Assembly (NCBI GenBank): GCA_016194905.1
Contig: JACQAP010000028.1
Span: forward strand, 124,001-188,000
Reading direction: 5' to 3'
DNA: 64,000 bases
Source: Betaproteobacteria bacterium
Lineage (GTDB): Bacteria > Pseudomonadota > Gammaproteobacteria > Burkholderiales > JACQAP01
The notes under the pieces are model-generated. The model did no database searches. It was given only the letters and a program-made list of their open reading frames with translations, and had not been told where the DNA came from. Of this stretch, positions 7,940-17,954 are shown piece by piece; position 1 is the stretch's first letter; each line of letters opens with the position of its first letter. The position numbers were made by a program, and so were the translations under genes.

Positions 7940-9037
7940 TTAGTACAGCACGACCGGGTTGCCGGGGGAACCGGTCGCACCGATGATGCGCAGCGGCGCC
8001 CAGACGAATGCGGCTTCCTTGATGCCGGATGCAACCAGCGATTCGGTATCGACGTTTTCCAGGTTCCAGATGCCGTAGCGGGTCTGAATCTGTGTATGGC
8101 AGGGAACAGCCCAGCCTTCGACTTCGTTGCCGGGTTGCGCGTCGTTCGCCGAAGTGTCACCCATGGTCAGGGCGATATCCCGAGAGGCAAAGTACTCGCA
8201 TGCGCTCAAGCCGAAACCGGGCTCGCCTTGCGCGAAAATCGCGCGGGCAGCCGCACGTTGCTCGGCGGTCATGGTCGCATAATGGGCATTACCCCAGGTG
8301 TTGCCCTGGCCGGTATGCAGCGCCACGCAGTCACCGGAACTGATCTCTCCGAGGCCTTCCGCCTTCATCATGCCTTTGACGTCGTCGACGGTAACGATGC
8401 CGACGTCACCCGGCTTTTTGGGAATCGGCAACATTTCGGCGCTAGCCGGGATCTGACCTTTGGATTTCTTGTAGGCCACGGCATCCAGTACTACCAGGCG
8501 ACATACAAAACCGCCGGCGGTATTTTCCACACCCATCGGACCCATGCCGAGAACACGACCGCCAGGGCCGCGCTCGTAGTTGTCCCAGGTGATGCGGCCG
8601 TTGTACATCATCGGACCCTGAGAGGTGTTCACGCCAATGTGGCCGGGACCGTCGAACTGAGTCTGGATCTGGCCGATTTCGGTGGTGACCAGTTCATCGT
8701 GATAAATCAGCGCGTTCTTCCCGAACGGGCCGCCGGTCGGCGTACCGGGGATGCTCATTTGCCAGCCGCGTGCACCGAACGCCGGCGCCTCACGGTGGTA
8801 GACCTTCCCGATGGTGAGGGCCTTGAATTGCTTGATGGTCGACAGAGCACGCTTGATGTTGGCCGAATTCTTTACGTGATTCGCGCTGCCGGCTTTGTCA
8901 TCCGCGCCCCACTTGGTTGGGAACCATTTTTCCGTGATGGGCGCATCGTTGACCGGGCCCTTCAAGGTCTGAGCAGACGCCGATCCAGCAAAGCACAAGG
9001 CTCCGACTGCCGCGGCAATGACGGTAAGTTTGTTCAT
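7940..9037 (-). CDS. Cyclase-family (kynurenine formamidase-like) exported hydrolase
   Basis: A 365-residue protein of the metal-dependent cyclase/amidohydrolase fold (PF04199), which includes kynurenine formamidase and isatin hydrolase. A signal peptide covers residues 1-22 (cleavage after SASA). The metal motif, usually HxGTHxDxPxH, appears as IGQIQTQFDGPGHIG, so the Asp and last His are kept while the earlier His positions are replaced, as in some relatives. Further family stretches are SSGDCVALHTGQGN and the late GWAVPCHTQI region. The ATG at 9037 follows GGAGGAG at about nine bases; in-frame sequence upstream is not protein-like. It has its own terminator. A periplasmic amidase or lactonase role is inferred; substrate unknown. 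Confidence 0.85.
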   Translation of the reverse strand: MNKLTVIAAAVGALCFAGSASAQTLKGPVNDAPITEKWFPTKWGADDKAGSANHVKNSANIKRALSTIKQFKALTIGKVYHREAPAFGARGWQMSIPGTPTGGPFGKNALIYHDELVTTEIGQIQTQFDGPGHIGVNTSQGPMMYNGRITWDNYERGPGGRVLGMGPMGVENTAGGFVCRLVVLDAVAYKKSKGQIPASAEMLPIPKKPGDVGIVTVDDVKGMMKAEGLGEISSGDCVALHTGQGNTWGNAHYATMTAEQRAAARAIFAQGEPGFGLSACEYFASRDIALTMGDTSANDAQPGNEVEGWAVPCHTQIQTRYGIWNLENVDTESLVASGIKEAAFVWAPLRIIGATGSPGNPVVLY

Positions 9038-9343
9038 TCGGGATTCTCCTCCGTAAGTTGTAGTTAGCTTTTTGGTCTGACTGCTTTGCTGTTTTCTGTC
9101 CGGCACCCCCGAACATCGTCGGGATCCCCGTGCCGCGCAGCGACAAGTACACTGACACAACTTTTCTGACATTTCAACTCGTAGTCATTCGGTTTCAGAC
9201 TGCAACAATCCACTGCTGTTCGGATCGAAAAGCGTCGCCGACAGCCTTCGGGTCCGCTGCTGCATAGCAGCGCGGATTGCATCCCGGCCCAGTGCCGGAC
9301 GGCGTAAAATCACGCCAAGTCCGCAATTCCACGGAGGAAAGAA

Positions 9344-10225
9344 GTGCTCAAGGCAAAAGACGTAGAGTTCTATCGCGAGAACGGCTACCTGCTGGTCGAG
9401 AACGTGCTCGACGCGACAACCCTTGCAAAAATACGCAAGGTGATCGCCGACCTGGTGGCCAAGGCCGCCGGCGTCAAGACCCACAACGACATCTATGACC
9501 TGGAACCGACGCATACGCCCGAAAATCCTCGTGTGCGTCGCATCAAAACACCGCACAAGGTCGACCCGTTCTTCATGGAGGTCGTCAAACAGCCGGTCAT
9601 GACCTCGATCCTCAAGGCGCTGCTCGGCAAGGACATCCGCCTGCATGGATCGAAGCTCAATGTGAAGGCGCCGAAGTACGGCTCCCCGGTCGAATGGCAT
9701 CAGGACTGGGCGTTCTATCCGCATACCAACGACGACATCCTCGCCATCGGCGTCATGCTCGACGACGTGGAGATGGAAAACGGTCCGCTGCTGTTGATGC
9801 CGGGCACGCATCGCATAAACAAGGTCTGGGACCATCATCTCGACGGCCGTTTCTGCGGCGCGATGGATCCCACGAAAACCCCGGAGCTGGATTATTCGAA
9901 GGCTGTGCCGTGTGTCGGAAAAGCCGGATCGTGTTCCTTTCACCATGTGCGGCTGGTGCATGGCTCGGCGCAAAACACCTCGGAAAGACCACGGCAGCTG
10001 CTGCTCTACGAATGCACCGCTGCGGATGCCTGGCCGCTGGTCAACTTCAAGGACCTCGATGAATTCAACAGCCGCATGGTTTGCGGCGAACCGACGCTGG
10101 AACCGAGGACCGAAAAAGTGCCGATTCGCATGCCGTTACCCCCGGCGCTCGCGCAAGGTTCGATCTATGAGAACCAGACGGCGTTGCGCAACCGCTTCTT
10201 CGACGTCAAAGCGGCAGCGACCTGA
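9344..10225 (+). CDS. Phytanoyl-CoA dioxygenase (PhyH) family protein
   Basis: A 293-residue Fe(II)/2-oxoglutarate dioxygenase of the PhyH family, which hydroxylates small molecules. The iron ligands are visible as H119-x-D121 in VEWHQDWAF and the distal His in RLVHGSAQNTSERPR (H206), with the arginine a few residues later holding 2-oxoglutarate. GPLLLMPGTHR is the usual strand between them. The start is GTG at 9344, eight bases after GGAGG. The gene is followed by a good terminator, so it is probably monocistronic. A second PhyH gene lies at 30539; they are not close copies. Confidence 0.88.
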   Translation: MLKAKDVEFYRENGYLLVENVLDATTLAKIRKVIADLVAKAAGVKTHNDIYDLEPTHTPENPRVRRIKTPHKVDPFFMEVVKQPVMTSILKALLGKDIRLHGSKLNVKAPKYGSPVEWHQDWAFYPHTNDDILAIGVMLDDVEMENGPLLLMPGTHRINKVWDHHLDGRFCGAMDPTKTPELDYSKAVPCVGKAGSCSFHHVRLVHGSAQNTSERPRQLLLYECTAADAWPLVNFKDLDEFNSRMVCGEPTLEPRTEKVPIRMPLPPALAQGSIYENQTALRNRFFDVKAAAT

Positions 10226-10242
10226 GGGGCCATCATTCACCG

Positions 10243-10273
10243 ACGGCGGGCTAGTCCCGCCGTTTGTTTTTTT
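10243..10273 (+). terminator. Rho-independent terminator after the PhyH gene
   Basis: ACGGCGGG (10243-10250), a five-base loop and CCCGCCGT (10256-10263) are followed by TTG and seven T. A second GC-rich hairpin (10274-10298) follows directly and has no T run. Confidence 0.88.
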
Positions 10274-10329
10274 CGGGGCTGCGGGCCGCAGGCCCCGGGC
10301 AATCCACGCAGTCAGAACATAACAATTAA

Positions 10330-11454
<1,125 letters not shown>

Positions 11455-11462
11455 TGCATACA

Positions 11463-11661
11463 CCCAACGCAGCAGCTTCAGCCGTAAGTGTTTCACCTTA
11501 AGGCGCAGAGGGCACAGAGTACGCAGAGTAAAGGCAAGAAAAGTTACCAAATGAAAACGGCATATGGCACCCATTTGGCGGCACCCGCAATTTTGATGAA
11601 GAATTTCCGTGTTCGTATTTCTCTGCGTTCTCTGTGCCCTCTGCGCCTCTGCGTTGGGTTT
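11463..11661. repeat. Palindromic intergenic element, family A, copy 1
   Basis: The left arm (11463-11530) begins CCCAACGCAGCAGCTTCAGC, runs through GTGTTTCACCTTAAGG and ends in degenerate GCAGAG/GCACAGAG units. The right arm (about 11620-11660) is the reverse complement of the GCAGAG part and closes with GCGTTGGG. The left arm's TTCAGC-CCTTAAG portion is missing from the right arm. The spacer (about 90 bases) is unique. The element sits between the frmA stop codon (eight bases) and the frmB start codon (nine bases). Confidence 0.85.
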
Positions 11662-11669
11662 TGACCTAG

Positions 11670-12506
11670 ATGAAAACAATCAGCGAACATAAATGCTTTG
11701 AAGGCGTGCAGGGTTACTACTCGCACGCTTCGAAGGAGATCGGGCTGGACATGAAGTTCTCGGTGTTCCAGCCGCCGCGGGCGAAGTCGGCCAAGCTGCC
11801 GGTGCTGTACTACCTCGCGGGACTGACCTGTACCGAAGAGACCTTCGCCATCAAGGGGGGCGCACAGCGCATCGCGGCGGAACTGGGTCTGATGCTGGTC
11901 GCGCCCGACACCAGCCCGCGCGGTGCGAACCTACTGGGGGAGTCCGACTCCTGGGATTTCGGCGTCGGCGCCGGCTTCTATGTCGATGCCGCTCGCGAAC
12001 CGTGGTCCAGGCATTACCGGATGTACAGTTATGTCACGCGTGAACTGCCGGCGCTGATTGCAGAGAAATTCCCCGCGGATGCAGATCGGCAGGGCATCTT
12101 CGGCCACTCCATGGGCGGACACGGCGCGCTGGTGTGCGCGCTGCGCAATCCCGGACAGTACAAATCGCTTTCCGCATTCGCGCCGATCGCCGCGCCGATG
12201 CGCTGCCCTTGGGGGAACAAGGCGTTCACGGGGTATCTAGGTGACGACCATGCCGCGTGGCGGGAATACGATGCCAGCGAACTGGTGAAGCGTGCGCGGT
12301 TTGCAGGCCCGATTCTGGTGGATCAGGGACTGGCAGATAAATTCCTCTCCGACCAGCTCTATCCCGAAATCCTCGAGGCGGCGTGCCGTGATGTCGGCCA
12401 ACCGCTGACGTTGCGCCGTCATGAAGGCTACGATCACGGCTACTTCTTCATCTCGACCTTCATGGAAGATCATCTGCGGCATCATGCTTCGCAGTTGAAC
12501 CCCTAA
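11670..12506 (+). CDS. frmB: S-formylglutathione hydrolase
   Basis: A 278-residue serine esterase of the esterase D family that hydrolyses S-formylglutathione to formate and glutathione, the second step after FrmA. The nucleophile is S147 in GHSMGG; the oxyanion region is YYLAGLTCTEE with the conserved Cys; the late DQGLADKF and GYDHGYFFI contain the catalytic Asp and His. The start ATG lies nine bases after the right arm of element A. I see no Shine-Dalgarno sequence before it, so initiation may depend on read-through from frmA or on mRNA structure. The stop codon merges with the next palindromic element. Confidence 0.93.
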   Translation: MKTISEHKCFEGVQGYYSHASKEIGLDMKFSVFQPPRAKSAKLPVLYYLAGLTCTEETFAIKGGAQRIAAELGLMLVAPDTSPRGANLLGESDSWDFGVGAGFYVDAAREPWSRHYRMYSYVTRELPALIAEKFPADADRQGIFGHSMGGHGALVCALRNPGQYKSLSAFAPIAAPMRCPWGNKAFTGYLGDDHAAWREYDASELVKRARFAGPILVDQGLADKFLSDQLYPEILEAACRDVGQPLTLRRHEGYDHGYFFISTFMEDHLRHHASQLNP

Positions 12507-12682
12507 CCGCAAAGGCGCAAAGACGCAAAGGGTTCGCAAAGGAAAACAAAGTTCGCAAAGGAAAACAAAAGCAGAGTAAAAGCGGACCAGAGTTTGACCG
12601 GTCCTGTCGAGTAGGTGCGATATCCAGTTTCTTGAACGCTATTCTTTGCGTTTCCTTGGCGCCTTCGCGTCTTGGCGGTTCC
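12504..12682. repeat. Palindromic intergenic element, family B, copy 1
   Basis: The left arm (12504-12553) starts with the frmB stop codon itself (TAACCGCAAAGGCGC) and has GCAAAG units plus a duplicated TTCGCAAAGGAAAACAAA. The right arm (12644-12682) is complementary (CTTTGCG, TTTCCTTGG, CGCCTTCGCGTCTTGGCGG). The spacer is about 90 bases. The next gene's AAGGAG starts directly after the right arm. Confidence 0.85.
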
Positions 12683-12698
12683 AGTTAAGGAGCTTTAT

Positions 12699-13562
12699 AT
12701 GCAAAAGCTGCTTGTTTACCAGTCGTTGTGGGCCATGGAGCGCCGCCGTCCCGACGGCAAGGAGTGGACGCTCGACGAGAAGCTCACCATGATCCACGGC
12801 GCCGGTTTCGATGGTTGCGGCGTGCGCTTTTTCGACTACCAGTACGCCAGGGAAATTACCGACTTCCTGCGTGCGCACAACATGACGTGGCAGGCGCAGT
12901 GCTATCCACAGAAGGTCGACGATCTCAAACCCATTCTGGAACACGTCAAGGAACTCGGCGCGGATCACATCAACCTGCAACCTGACGTGCGGCCTTACTC
13001 GATCCAGGAATGCATTCCGTATATCGAGGGTTGGCGCCGGCTCGCGCACGACGCGAAGATTCCGGTCCATATAGAGACGCACCGAGACCGGATGACCACC
13101 GATCTGTTCTTCACCATGCAGTTGCTCGACTGCTTTCCCGACCTGCACCTGACCGGCGACCTATCGCACTACGTGGTCGGCCGCGAGTTCGCATGGCCGA
13201 TCAGCGACGTGAACCACGGCTATATGCACCGCATTATCGACAACTGCTGGGGTTTCCATGGCCGAGTTGCCAGCCGGGAACAGGTCCAGGTGCAGATCAG
13301 CTTTCCCCACCACAAGGACTGGCTGGACTTGTTCATGGGCTGGTGGGAATACGGCTTCCGCAACTGGCGTAGGCGCGCGCCCCTAGACGCGACACTGACG
13401 TTTCTGTGCGAACTGGGGCCTAGGGAATACGCCATGACCGGTCCCGACGGCTATGAACTGTCCGATCGCTGGCAGGAAGCACTGATGCTGAAGGATATGA
13501 TCCGCGGCCTGTGGAACCGGATCGAAAAGGAAGAATCGCCCGGCACCGCCCGGGCAGCCTAG
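12699..13562 (+). CDS. Sugar phosphate isomerase/epimerase (xylose isomerase-like TIM barrel)
   Basis: A 287-residue AP-endonuclease-2-like TIM-barrel protein, a family that isomerises or epimerises sugars and inositols with a divalent metal. Characteristic stretches are MIHGAGFDGCGVRFFDYQY, the strand HINLQPDVRPYS, metal-binding HIETHRDRMT, LHLTGDLSHY and the late LCELGPREYAMTG. The ATG at 12699 is chosen because AAGGAG lies six bases before it. It follows frmB through element B and may be cotranscribed with it, but a role in formaldehyde metabolism does not follow from the sequence. Substrate unknown. Confidence 0.85.
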   Translation: MQKLLVYQSLWAMERRRPDGKEWTLDEKLTMIHGAGFDGCGVRFFDYQYAREITDFLRAHNMTWQAQCYPQKVDDLKPILEHVKELGADHINLQPDVRPYSIQECIPYIEGWRRLAHDAKIPVHIETHRDRMTTDLFFTMQLLDCFPDLHLTGDLSHYVVGREFAWPISDVNHGYMHRIIDNCWGFHGRVASREQVQVQISFPHHKDWLDLFMGWWEYGFRNWRRRAPLDATLTFLCELGPREYAMTGPDGYELSDRWQEALMLKDMIRGLWNRIEKEESPGTARAA

Positions 13563-13773
13563 AAAGCACTGCCGGCGCCGCCCTCGAGGGACTTTGGACG
13601 GGAGGGGTGGGGATCACGCAGGGCCAGGCCACCCCCGACGGGCCTTTCGGAATTGTCGGGAAATGGATACATTAGGCAGGTCACCCGCCACGGGTGCGGC
13701 GTTTTCCGGGTCAACCGGGCCGCAAAAACCCCGCAAGGCGCAAAAGAAGTTTTATAAAAGGTGAACTGCGTTC

Positions 13774-14709
13774 ATGCGATCCAAGGGAGCGGTCCCGCGC
13801 AATCCTGCGCGGCAAGGGGTGTTTTCTGGCGTTTCGCGCCGGTTTCTCACGGCCGCGATGGCTTGCGCTGCGCTCTGGGCGCCCTCGGCGTTTGCTGACC
13901 TGAACGACATCCGCTTCCGGTTCACCTCGGATGCCACCTACGACGACAACATTTCCCGCGCCCGCAAGGACGACAAGCTCTATGATTCCTTCGGCACGCT
14001 GAACCTGGGCGCGAGCCTCCCCTGGCAACTGTCGGGAACCTCCCGTCTGGTGCTCAACGCGAACGTCGGCGGGGAAAAATTCAAACGCTACTCCGGCCTC
14101 GACCGGCTCTACGCCAATCTCCAGGGCGAACTCCAGTACCGCAACTCCGGGCGATTCAGCGAGCCGATCTGGGGAATATTCGTGCGGCAGGGCGAGGACT
14201 GGTACGACTCCAATCTTCGCGATGGTTACCGTACCTCTGCCGGTTTGTCGGTCAGGAAGCCGGTGACCGACAGGATTTTCTTCTTCAGCGCCCTGGCCTA
14301 CAACCAGCGCGACGGCCGCAGCGCGGTCTTCGATACCAAGGAAGTTTCCGTGCGCGCCAACGTGGATTATTCGCTGTCGCAACGACAGACCCTGTATTTC
14401 GGATTCGAGGCCCGGGACGGTGACATCGTCTCCACGGCCCGCTCCAACCTGGCGTACTTCGATATTGCAAAGGCAGTTATCCAGGACGACGTTTTCACCG
14501 ACACCACCCGATTTTCCTACCGGCTCAAGGCTTATACGGGCATCGCGACGATTGGCTACAACTTCGCGCTTGGCGAGCATGCTGCGCTGGATCTCGCCTA
14601 TCGAGCCGCGTATTCACGCCCGCACGACCAGCCACCGAGCGTGGTGACGACCGAAAAGATCGACTACGTGGACAATCAGGTGACGTTGTCGATTCTGATC
14701 CGGTTCTAG
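13774..14709 (+). CDS. Outer-membrane beta-barrel protein, unknown function
   Basis: A 311-residue exported protein with an N-terminal signal (hydrophobic residues about 25-41, cleavage at SAFA). The rest alternates polar and hydrophobic residues in strand-like runs and ends SILIRF, the C-terminal Phe signature of outer-membrane barrels. I count about 12-14 possible strands. No haem motif is present. AAAGGTG lies upstream of the ATG. The gene is 11 bases from the four-haem lipoprotein gene, so the two are almost certainly one operon; a barrel holding or exporting the lipoprotein is a reasonable inference, by loose analogy with porin-cytochrome conduits. I do not recognise a named family. Confidence 0.75.
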   Translation: MRSKGAVPRNPARQGVFSGVSRRFLTAAMACAALWAPSAFADLNDIRFRFTSDATYDDNISRARKDDKLYDSFGTLNLGASLPWQLSGTSRLVLNANVGGEKFKRYSGLDRLYANLQGELQYRNSGRFSEPIWGIFVRQGEDWYDSNLRDGYRTSAGLSVRKPVTDRIFFFSALAYNQRDGRSAVFDTKEVSVRANVDYSLSQRQTLYFGFEARDGDIVSTARSNLAYFDIAKAVIQDDVFTDTTRFSYRLKAYTGIATIGYNFALGEHAALDLAYRAAYSRPHDQPPSVVTTEKIDYVDNQVTLSILIRF

Positions 14710-14720
14710 GAGCCCGAGCC

Positions 14721-17700
14721 ATGAACCATTTGCGCTTTGCGATCTTTCTTCTGCTGGTTTCTTGCGGCGCGCTGCTCGGCGGCTGTACTCAGGGAAACTC
14801 GGGAGATGAAGCCGCCGCGGGTACGGCGGCCGTCCCGCTGGGGCTTGATCGCTTCCTGCTGTTCCCGAATCCGATCGTCGAACCCAGCGGTAACTTTCAA
14901 ACGGACACCAACGCCTTTGCGCAGGCTTATTACGCGGCAGTGGACCCCTTTAGCGAAAGAAATACGCTTGCCTCCTGGAAGAACAAGAACCAGTTTGGCA
15001 CGGGCGCTCAGGAGTTTGTGGCGGTATTCCGCGACGTTCGGGATTTGGGATACGGCCGGCGCATGACCGGTCGCCGGAACTCGGACGGCAGCATCGCGTT
15101 CTTCGTCGAGAACTATAACGTCAGCAACGTGCCGGGTGGCTATTCGCAGGTGAATGTGGATGCGGCCGTCGTGCGGGACCCGACGTGGCATGTCGGTACC
15201 AACGCCATCGAATGGAGCCCGGCTCAATGCACGGCTTCGGACTCGTCGGATTGTGATATCACCGTCAATTTCACGAAATACTTCAACTTCGATCCCACCA
15301 CCGGCCAGCGACAGAACACGTTGAATCTCGATGGCCGGGGCCTGAAGTCCATGCCGGGCATCTGCATAAGCTGTCACGGGGGGCGTGCCGATCCGCTGAC
15401 GCCGCAATCGACCTACGCCCTCGTGGAAAATGCGCTGTCGCGCAAGCGCGGCGACGTGCAGGCCAGGCTGCAGGCATTCAATGTGGACAGCTTCGAATGG
15501 GCCACGACGCCCGGATTCACGCGCGCGGACCAGGAGTCCGTTCTCAAGATCTTCAACGAGTGGGTGCTGTGCTCCTACCCGGGCGGAGGCACGGTCAACG
15601 TGCCCGGGGGCACTTGCACGCGGCCCACCGCGGGCGCCAACGAGTGGCAGGGCACGGCTGCCGCGCTGATCCAGAACTGGTATGGCGGTGCCGCCCTGCC
15701 GAATGCACAGTTCTCCGACACTTATTTGCCCGCGGGCTGGAACACCGGCGCCACCAATGTGCAGTTGTACCAGCAGGTCGTGGCGCCGTTTTGTCGCACT
15801 TGCCATCTCTTGCGCGGCACGGCGAATCAGAGCGACATCGATTTCGACAGCGAAGCGAAATTCCGGAGTTACGCAAGCCGCATCAAGGCCCATGTCTTCG
15901 ACCGCGGCAACATGCCGTTGGCGTTTCTGGTTTACCAGGATTTCTGGAAATCCAATGGACCGTCAATTCTGGCGAGCTACATCGATTCGATCCTCGGCGT
16001 GGGAACCGCGACGACTTCGAGCGGTGCCGCCAAGCAGCCGGGCCGACCGATCGCCGAACCGGGCCCGAACCGGATGGTGCGTACCGGATTCAACGCGAGG
16101 CTCTACGGCGGCGACAGTCTTTTCGCGACTAGCTACAGCTGGACTCTGGATGCCTCGACTCCTGGCGCAGCCATTACCAATCCCAACTCGCAGACGGCCA
16201 CCTTCCTTTCAGCTTTCCCGAATACCTACATTGTGCATCTGACCGTAAGCAACGGCGCACAGTCCGATTCGAAGACGGTCAATGTCGTGGTCAACGACAC
16301 TTTCCGCGATCCGGCCAATCTCAGGTTCGCCCATGTGAAGGATGTGCTGCAGAACGGGTCGACTTGCACCACGTGCCACCTTCCAAGCGCGCTGCCACAA
16401 CCTGCAGCGACGCCGCCAATCTGGTACACCGATTTCGACCGCAATTTCAGCGGCGGTGCAGGCAATTCAATCGACGATGACTGGTTCTACAGCGAAATCA
16501 TGGGGCGCGTTAATTTGACGGAGTTCGGTGAAAGCCCGCTGTTGCGCAAGCCTACCGGCAAACATCACAACGGCGGCACCTTGTTCGATCTTGCCACGGC
16601 GGGCGGGTTGTCGAACTTCTCCATCATTTACAACTGGATTCTCTACGGTGCGCAATCGGGTGGAGCGGTGGCTAATGCGTCGGCAACCAGCAGCACGACA
16701 GTCACCTTCTCGGGCTCGCCGCTATCGGCCAATATTTCCCTGAGTGGTACGCAAAGCGTTGGAACCGGGCTGACCTACCTGTGGTCGATCGTGTCGGCGC
16801 CGGTTTCGGTTTTCCCTGCTCCGAGCATCAGCAATTCAACTACCGCGACGCCGACCCTGGTTGTACATGACGTCGGCAACTATGTCGTGCAACTTCAGGT
16901 TACCGGCGGCGGCTTCACTGACACCGTACAACTTCCGATCACCGTGACCGAGAATCCGATCACGGCTGGTTTTACGCCAACGAACGGAAGCACCGTGCCC
17001 ATCGCTGCGCTGCCCACAGGTATTGTGCTTACCAACACCAGCACCGGTAGCCCGACTACTTGTCAGTGGCAGATCGTCTCTGGTGCCGGTGCCTCGCTTA
17101 CATCGACGACTTCGTGCACGACCACGACGCTCAACGTCTCTGCGCTCGGAACGTATCAGATCATGCTCACGGTTTCCAACATCGGATCGAGCAATACGAC
17201 GCACTCGATCATCGTTACCAGCGGGACGCCGGTTGCGGCGAATATCGTTGTCAGCGGTGGCGCGTCGCAGACGCGAAGCTTTAGCGGGGGTACACCTTCC
17301 TCCGGCACGCCGTCCACCGCCACCGTCCCGGTTTCATTGAACAGTACGGGAAGCAACGGACTGCTGCCATTGACCTTTGCCTGGTCGATTACCAGCCAGC
17401 CGGACGGGACCAATGGAGCCGCATCGTTTTCGAATGCTTCCTCTTCCGCGCCGACATTGACTATCAGGGCGACTGGAAGTTATACGGTGCGACTCGATGT
17501 CACGGACGCGGCTTCGAATACGACATTCACTACGAGCACATTCAGCATTGCGCCCAGCAACGGCATTACATTTAGCACGGTGGCCGGAACATTCCCCTCT
17601 GTGTCACCAGCGTGTACCGGGTGCCATTCTGGATCCGGAGCGGATCCGGGCGTGGGCGGCGGTGCGCCGTCTTGGCAGAACGTTACCGGTTCTGACGGGA

Positions 17701-17888
17701 GGACGCTCTGGGGCCGTGTCATCCGCCGGGTGAATTTGGGGACGGCATCGTCCAGCCTGCTGCTGGTGTGTCCGAACGCAGGGTGCGGCGCCATGGGTGC
17801 GCAGACGCCCTTCAGCAGCACAGCATCGGGGTCGAATTACGACAACTTCCTGAAGTGGATTCAGGACGGTGCGCCGCCTGGAAATTGA
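14721..17888 (+). CDS. Large lipoprotein with four haem c-binding motifs and PKD-like repeats
   Basis: A 1055-residue lipoprotein: the signal ends at LLGGC with C22 as lipid anchor. Four CxxCH motifs are visible: C215-C218-H219, C358-C361-H362, C549-C552-H553 and C965-C968-H969. Between the second and third, and across about 660-960, lie Ig/PKD-like repeats rich in Ser, Thr and Gly (SYSWTLDASTPGA and TYLWSIVSAP followed by TYIVHLTVSNG or YVVQLQVTGGG). Covalent haem c places it in the periplasm or on the outer-membrane surface. The haems are far apart in sequence, unlike dense electron conduits, so each may sit in a small separate module. It follows the barrel gene by 11 bases. Function unknown; cell-surface electron transfer or an oxidase role is speculative. 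Confidence 0.85.
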   Translation: MNHLRFAIFLLLVSCGALLGGCTQGNSGDEAAAGTAAVPLGLDRFLLFPNPIVEPSGNFQTDTNAFAQAYYAAVDPFSERNTLASWKNKNQFGTGAQEFVAVFRDVRDLGYGRRMTGRRNSDGSIAFFVENYNVSNVPGGYSQVNVDAAVVRDPTWHVGTNAIEWSPAQCTASDSSDCDITVNFTKYFNFDPTTGQRQNTLNLDGRGLKSMPGICISCHGGRADPLTPQSTYALVENALSRKRGDVQARLQAFNVDSFEWATTPGFTRADQESVLKIFNEWVLCSYPGGGTVNVPGGTCTRPTAGANEWQGTAAALIQNWYGGAALPNAQFSDTYLPAGWNTGATNVQLYQQVVAPFCRTCHLLRGTANQSDIDFDSEAKFRSYASRIKAHVFDRGNMPLAFLVYQDFWKSNGPSILASYIDSILGVGTATTSSGAAKQPGRPIAEPGPNRMVRTGFNARLYGGDSLFATSYSWTLDASTPGAAITNPNSQTATFLSAFPNTYIVHLTVSNGAQSDSKTVNVVVNDTFRDPANLRFAHVKDVLQNGSTCTTCHLPSALPQPAATPPIWYTDFDRNFSGGAGNSIDDDWFYSEIMGRVNLTEFGESPLLRKPTGKHHNGGTLFDLATAGGLSNFSIIYNWILYGAQSGGAVANASATSSTTVTFSGSPLSANISLSGTQSVGTGLTYLWSIVSAPVSVFPAPSISNSTTATPTLVVHDVGNYVVQLQVTGGGFTDTVQLPITVTENPITAGFTPTNGSTVPIAALPTGIVLTNTSTGSPTTCQWQIVSGAGASLTSTTSCTTTTLNVSALGTYQIMLTVSNIGSSNTTHSIIVTSGTPVAANIVVSGGASQTRSFSGGTPSSGTPSTATVPVSLNSTGSNGLLPLTFAWSITSQPDGTNGAASFSNASSSAPTLTIRATGSYTVRLDVTDAASNTTFTTSTFSIAPSNGITFSTVAGTFPSVSPACTGCHSGSGADPGVGGGAPSWQNVTGSDGRTLWGRVIRRVNLGTASSSLLLVCPNAGCGAMGAQTPFSSTASGSNYDNFLKWIQDGAPPGN

Positions 17889-17900
17889 GGCAAAAAGATG

Positions 17901-17940
17901 AAAAAAGGTCGGCTGAGTGTCCTCGGCCGGCCTTTTTGTT
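17901..17940. terminator. Bidirectional Rho-independent terminator
   Basis: Six A, GGTCGGC (17907-17913), a 12-base loop, GCCGGCC (17926-17932) and five T. It lies between two converging genes (haem lipoprotein and FecR protein) and can serve both strands. Confidence 0.88.
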
Positions 17941-17954
17941 TTCCTACGGTGCGC

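Noticed and set aside
13580-13773. Possible c-di-GMP (GEMM) riboswitch before the barrel gene
   Set aside because: Words such as CGCAGGGCCA and GGTCAACCGG recall parts of the motif but the order, GNRA loop and receptor do not fit; GC-rich stems alone are not enough.
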